A DNA stretch of 8,850 bases, from assembly GCA_027483005.1 (NCBI GenBank), contig JAIXVN010000590.1:1-8850 (forward strand), given 5' to 3'. The stretch is from Verrucomicrobiaceae bacterium. GTDB taxonomy: Bacteria; Verrucomicrobiota; Verrucomicrobiia; Verrucomicrobiales; Akkermansiaceae. Below are positions 6,148 to 8,850 of the stretch, in pieces; the first letter of the stretch is position 1; each line of letters starts with the position of its first letter. Both the position numbers and the translations under genes were made by a program. Under the pieces are notes generated by a model. That model did no database searches. It was not told the DNA's origin and saw nothing but the letters and a program-made list of their open reading frames with translations.

Positions 6148-6164
6148 GCCCCCGGTTTGGGGGC
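6148..6164. repeat. GC-rich palindrome
   Basis: GCCCCC (6148-6153) and GGGGGC (6159-6164) pair perfectly around the 5-nt loop GGTTT. No T-tract follows on either strand, so this is probably a REP-like hairpin rather than a terminator. Confidence 0.5.
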
Positions 6165-6273
6165 CGCAGCCGATGGCGTGGATGGAAAGAGGGGGATCAA
6201 GAAGCAGAGAGCCGGAAAGTGCAAAAAGCGGCGAATGAGCAGTCCGCCAGCGATCAAGCGAGGTTCTCACGAA

Positions 6274-6353
6274 ACGTCTAACACTTGATTTTCGGGACTG
6301 ACCTCAACACTGGACGTCTAACACTTGATTTTCGGGACTGACCTCAACACTGG
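6274..6353 (+). repeat. Two exact tandem copies of a 40-bp unit
   Basis: Positions 6274-6313 and 6314-6353 are identical in all 40 bases. Each unit contains two AACACT/AGTGTT-type hexamers (CTAACACTTG and CAACACTGG), so the hexamer recurs four times. A third partial copy lies at 6419-6439 (see separate entry). No protein is encoded. Two abutting copies without a spacer do not make a CRISPR array. Confidence 0.95.
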
Positions 6354-6418
6354 ACTACCGTACTTCGACCGGCTTTCCGTCTTTGAAAATCAACGAAATC
6401 GGCCTTAACGCCGCACCA

Positions 6419-6439
6419 TTCGGGACTGACCCTCAACAC
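6419..6439 (+). repeat. Third, partial copy of the 40-bp repeat
   Basis: This 21-base stretch matches the second half of the tandem unit (6291-6310 and 6331-6350) apart from one inserted C. Between it and the tandem pair the minus strand reads a short protein-like tail, PISLIFKDGKPVEVR then stop (about 6358-6405), possibly a scrap of a gene trapped between repeat copies. Confidence 0.8.
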
Positions 6440-6464
6440 GAAACAGAACGGCTGGTAGTGGTTG

Positions 6465-6995
6465 TCACGGCGCGGCTTGTTCTCCGGTCTTTTCTGTTGG
6501 GAGGCCGTAGGCGCGAAGAATCTTCAGCCCCTCTTCGCGATCGGTGTCGGTGTATCCGATCACGCGTCCATCTGGAACTAGCGAAACGTAGGCGGGGTGC
6601 GAATCGAGGTTAATCGCGAACTGCCCTTTGAGCTCCTTCTGTGCGGCAATCAACGCTGTGATGACCTGAGGAGCGTGAAGGTGCGACACAACGTTGATCG
6701 CGCCTCTGGGTGCGAAGTATCGATTAAGGTAAAAATCTGCGCCGCTGGTTTGTTCAGTCGCCCTTCCTACCTTGTTCAGATGTCGGAGAATCACATCATG
6801 GGCTGCGTCGAACACCTGCTCGCTTGGTAGCGCATCGAAGCCGGGAGCGATGTATGCTGTGTCGAGGTAAATCGTAACGTCTTTGTAGTCTCCTGAAAAG
6901 ACGGCCTTGTAGTCTGAGGGAAGAATCATGGTAGCGCTTCGCTGTTTACATCCGGCGACGAGGCTCAGGGCGATCATTGGCCACAGGATTTTCAT
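6465..6995 (-). CDS. Small lipoprotein of unknown function
   Basis: The 176-residue product starts MKILWPMIALSLVAGC, a lipoprotein signal peptide with lipobox LVAGC and acylated Cys16. The mature part (YKDVTIYLDTAYIAPGFDAL, HLHAPQVITALIAAQKELKG, LVPDGRVIGYTDTDREEG) looks like a soluble mixed alpha/beta domain with no further membrane segment or cysteine cluster. I do not recognise the family or any catalytic motif. Base composition is visibly more AT-rich than in the flanking core genes, which fits acquisition from elsewhere. It stands alone: the repeat region lies downstream and a non-coding stretch upstream. No strong ribosome site precedes the ATG; TAATAA about 20 bases upstream could be part of a promoter. 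Coding status is well supported by the intact lipobox. Confidence 0.72.
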   Translation of the reverse strand: MKILWPMIALSLVAGCKQRSATMILPSDYKAVFSGDYKDVTIYLDTAYIAPGFDALPSEQVFDAAHDVILRHLNKVGRATEQTSGADFYLNRYFAPRGAINVVSHLHAPQVITALIAAQKELKGQFAINLDSHPAYVSLVPDGRVIGYTDTDREEGLKILRAYGLPTEKTGEQAAP

Positions 6996-7357
6996 CTTTT
7001 GGAGAACAGGTTTTATTAGTAGGATCTAGAGACTTGATATCCACTGGATCTACCCCGGCTCAATGTGGCTGTAATCCTTGATTTGACAACGATTTTCTTG
7101 TGTCAACGGGTTGATATCGGGGCCTTTGAGAGGTGGGCGGTCGCGTCGTTCTGCCGGGGCTGATATCAGGAAGAATGCGGGGATTGGGGACCAAACCTCT
7201 TCCTGACCCCTGACCCCTGGCCACTCTCTTAGAGGAAGAGCCCCCTGAAGGGAGGGACTACGAACGCTGAAGGGAGAGAAGAGGGATTCACGATTGAGGA
7301 TTTTTGATTTGGGGAAGAGTGGCGCAGTGGGGCCAGGAATCTCCCCACTCCGAACGA
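6996..7357. other. Non-coding stretch with short repeats
   Basis: About 360 bases without a credible gene. Visible elements are a tandem heptamer CTGACCC (7203-7209 and 7210-7216), a repeated CTGAAGGGAG near 7245 and 7268, an 8-bp inverted repeat CTCTTCCT (7197-7204) / AGGAAGAG (7233-7240), three GATATC sites between 7036 and about 7170, and a low-complexity run of ATTGAGGATTTTTGATTT type near 7294-7311. These look like decayed intergenic repeats. I see no RNA gene. Confidence 0.5.
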
Positions 7358-7391
7358 AAATGCCACCGGGCCTGGGGGCGCGGTGGCATTT
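7358..7391 (-). terminator. Rho-independent terminator of the Gfo/Idh/MocA gene
   Basis: AAATGCCACCG (7358-7368) and CGGTGGCATTT (7381-7391) form a perfect 11-bp stem with a 12-nt GC-rich loop. On the minus strand the stem runs into TTTTCGTT, giving a U-tract, and it lies 24 bases after the oxidoreductase stop codon. Confidence 0.85.
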
Positions 7392-7414
7392 GGGGAGGGG
7401 GAGGTTTTGAGGGC

Positions 7415-8563
7415 TCAGGAGCGCTTCACATCGACCCACTGCTTGGTCTTGGCGGATTCCAGGACGGCGTCGCAGACGTACTGGGTGCCGAGGGCGTGGC
7501 GGAAGTCGGGGTAGCGCTTTTCGGCGGTCGGGTTGTCGAGGGACTTGAAGAACTCGGCCAGCTCATGCGTGCACGAGTGCTCGTAACCGAGGCAGAGGCC
7601 TGGGACCCACCAGTTGCCCGAATACGGATGATCGCCGTCGGTGGCGTGGATGTTGGTCCAGCCGCGACGGTCGCCGGGGACGCTGTGGTCGAAGTACGAG
7701 AGGTAGTTGAGGTCGTGAAGGTCCCAGGCGAGGGACTTCTTCGCGCCGTTGATTTCGAAGGTGTAGAGCGCCTTGTGGCCGCGGGCGTAGCGGGTGGATT
7801 CGAAGATCGCGAGCGAGCCGTTTTCAAAGCGGGCGATGAAGGCGCAGGCATCGTCGATGGTGACGGCCTGCTTTTCACCGGTGGCGGTGTGGACGCGCTC
7901 TTTGATGAAGGTCTCGGTCATGGCGCTGACCGACACGATGTCGCCGTTGATCCAGCGGGCGGTGTCGATGCAGTGGGCGAGCAGGTCGCCCGTGACACCG
8001 GAGCCAGCGGCAGCGGCATCGAGACGCCAGAGGCCGGCGCCGCCTTGTGGGAGCTCTTCGGAAATCGTCCAGTCCTGGAGGAAATTGGCGCGATAGTGGA
8101 AGATGCGGCCGAGTTCACCGGCATCGACGATGTTCTTCGCCAGCGTGACGGCGGGTAGGAAGCGGTAGTTGTACCAGACGAGGTTCGGCAGTCCGGAGGC
8201 CTCGACGGCCTTGACCATGGCCTCGCCCTGTTCGCCGTTGAGGGCGAGGGGCTTTTCGCAGAGGATCATCTTGCCGTGCTTGATGCACTCGAGGGCGATC
8301 TCGGCATGGGAGTCGTTCGGCGTGCAGATGTCGACGGCGTCGATGTCGTCGCGCTTCACCAGCTCGCGCCAGTCGGTTTCGTAGGAGGCGTAGCCCCACT
8401 TTTCAGCGAAGGCGGCGACCTTCTCCTTGTCGCGACCGCACACGGCCTGGCGAACCGGGACGTGCTGGGTGTCGAAGAAGTGGCTGAGCTGCGAGTAGGC
8501 GTTGGAGTGAGTGCGGCCCATGAAGCCGTAGCCGATGAGCCCGATGCGGATTTCTTTTTTCAT
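7415..8563 (-). CDS. Gfo/Idh/MocA family NAD(P)-dependent oxidoreductase
   Basis: The 382-residue length is standard for the family. Residues 7-25 (IGLIGYGFMGRTHSNAY) form the Rossmann nucleotide-binding GxGxxG loop, DAVDICTPNDSHAEIALECI (75-94) and CEKPLAL with Lys104 form the conserved substrate/cofactor edge, and GVTGDLLAHCIDTARW carries Asp193 and His197, the usual catalytic pair. The C-terminal half is the family's mixed beta-sheet domain. Members oxidise or reduce sugars, inositols or sugar derivatives in the cytoplasm; the substrate cannot be fixed here. No signal peptide is present, unlike many planctomycete/verrucomicrobial paralogs with Tat leaders. It follows another minus-strand gene by 46 bp, suggesting one transcript, and ends at a strong terminator. 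The ATG at 8563 fits the Rossmann start, though the ribosome site is weak. Confidence 0.93.
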   Translation of the reverse strand: MKKEIRIGLIGYGFMGRTHSNAYSQLSHFFDTQHVPVRQAVCGRDKEKVAAFAEKWGYASYETDWRELVKRDDIDAVDICTPNDSHAEIALECIKHGKMILCEKPLALNGEQGEAMVKAVEASGLPNLVWYNYRFLPAVTLAKNIVDAGELGRIFHYRANFLQDWTISEELPQGGAGLWRLDAAAAGSGVTGDLLAHCIDTARWINGDIVSVSAMTETFIKERVHTATGEKQAVTIDDACAFIARFENGSLAIFESTRYARGHKALYTFEINGAKKSLAWDLHDLNYLSYFDHSVPGDRRGWTNIHATDGDHPYSGNWWVPGLCLGYEHSCTHELAEFFKSLDNPTAEKRYPDFRHALGTQYVCDAVLESAKTKQWVDVKRS

Positions 8564-8609
8564 GATCAGAATAGGTGGGAGATGGGTTGAGGATGGACTC
8601 CAAACGAAC

Positions 8610-8850
8610 TCATGCGGCGCCCGGTGTTTTGGAGTGCGCGTTCTGCGGGAAGTCGAAGGTCAGGACGAGCGGCTCGGTTCCGAGGTTCTCGATTTCCACG
8701 CCGCCGCGGTTGAGTGCGGCCTGGGTGATGAAACCGATCTCGGGATAGACTTCGCCGAGCTTCATATCCTGGTGATAGGTCACTTGCAGTTTTCCAACCC
8801 GGCCATGGCCACGGTTGGTGTGGAACAGCGCGGGGCTCTCCGGGCTGAAC
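8610..8850 (-). CDS. C-terminal end of an unidentified protein (partial, start outside window)
   Basis: The minus strand is open from the window edge to TGA at 8612-8610, giving 79 residues with natural composition: FSPESPALFHTNRGHGRVGK, then YHQDMKLGEVYPEIGFITQA, GGVEIENLGTEPLVLTFDFP and a short tail. Alternating hydrophobic residues suggest a beta-rich domain. I do not recognise the family. It lies 46 bp upstream of the oxidoreductase in the same direction and is probably its operon partner, perhaps in carbohydrate metabolism (inference from context only). Confidence 0.7.
   Translation of the reverse strand, partial: FSPESPALFHTNRGHGRVGKLQVTYHQDMKLGEVYPEIGFITQAALNRGGVEIENLGTEPLVLTFDFPQNAHSKTPGAA

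Noticed and set aside
5930..6238. 102-residue plus-strand open frame
   Set aside because: Arg/Pro-rich translation across a palindrome; no start context or domain.
6274..6439. CRISPR-like array
   Set aside because: The 40-bp units abut without spacers, only two are complete, and no cas gene is present.
7083..7106. TTGACA ... TGTCAA inverted hexamers considered as promoter or operator
   Set aside because: No matching -10 at a workable distance and no gene start downstream on that strand; likely chance.
7304..8158. 284-residue plus-strand open frame
   Set aside because: Gly/Val/Glu-rich antisense shadow of the Gfo/Idh/MocA gene.

Overview
The window reads like a chromosome segment of a Verrucomicrobiota-type bacterium (Luteolibacter or Verrucomicrobium relatives). 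This is inferred from GC-rich coding DNA, weak or absent Shine-Dalgarno sequences, several GTG starts, a secreted protease carrying a LamG-like domain, a verrucomicrobial/planctomycetal style Gfo/Idh/MocA oxidoreductase, and dense intergenic repeats. No rRNA, tRNA or CRISPR array was seen.

Left part (1-4085), ordinary and compact. A secreted trypsin-like serine protease with a C-terminal LamG/concanavalin-type domain runs off the left edge on the minus strand. Divergent to it is an exported phosphodiesterase/nucleotide pyrophosphatase of the alkaline phosphatase superfamily. Next comes a two-gene unit, an ECF sigma factor overlapping by ATGA a membrane-anchored RskA-type anti-sigma factor.

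Middle part (about 4086-7020), accessory and scarred. A pRiA4b ORF-3-family gene sits between two inverted arms of a roughly 70-78 bp repeat. It is followed by two copies, in inverted orientation, of a structured repeat of about 125 nt whose central 8-bp hairpin differs in sequence but keeps its pairing in both copies. Directly abutting this is a frameshifted, truncated remnant of the ethanolamine ammonia-lyase large subunit gene (eutB). It lies where the toxin partner of an apparently orphan ribbon-helix-helix antitoxin would be expected. Then come a short possible gene remnant, a GC-rich palindrome, a 40-bp tandem duplication with a third partial copy, and a small lipoprotein gene of unknown function.

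Right part (about 7020-8850). A non-coding stretch with short repeats ends in a clear rho-independent terminator for a minus-strand Gfo/Idh/MocA oxidoreductase. That gene lies 46 bp behind the C-terminal end of another minus-strand gene cut by the window edge; the two are probably co-transcribed.

The parts do not form one pathway. I did not find a convincing new multi-gene system. The most unusual signals are the repeat families and gene debris of the middle region, which looks like a repeat-driven insertion and decay hot spot.
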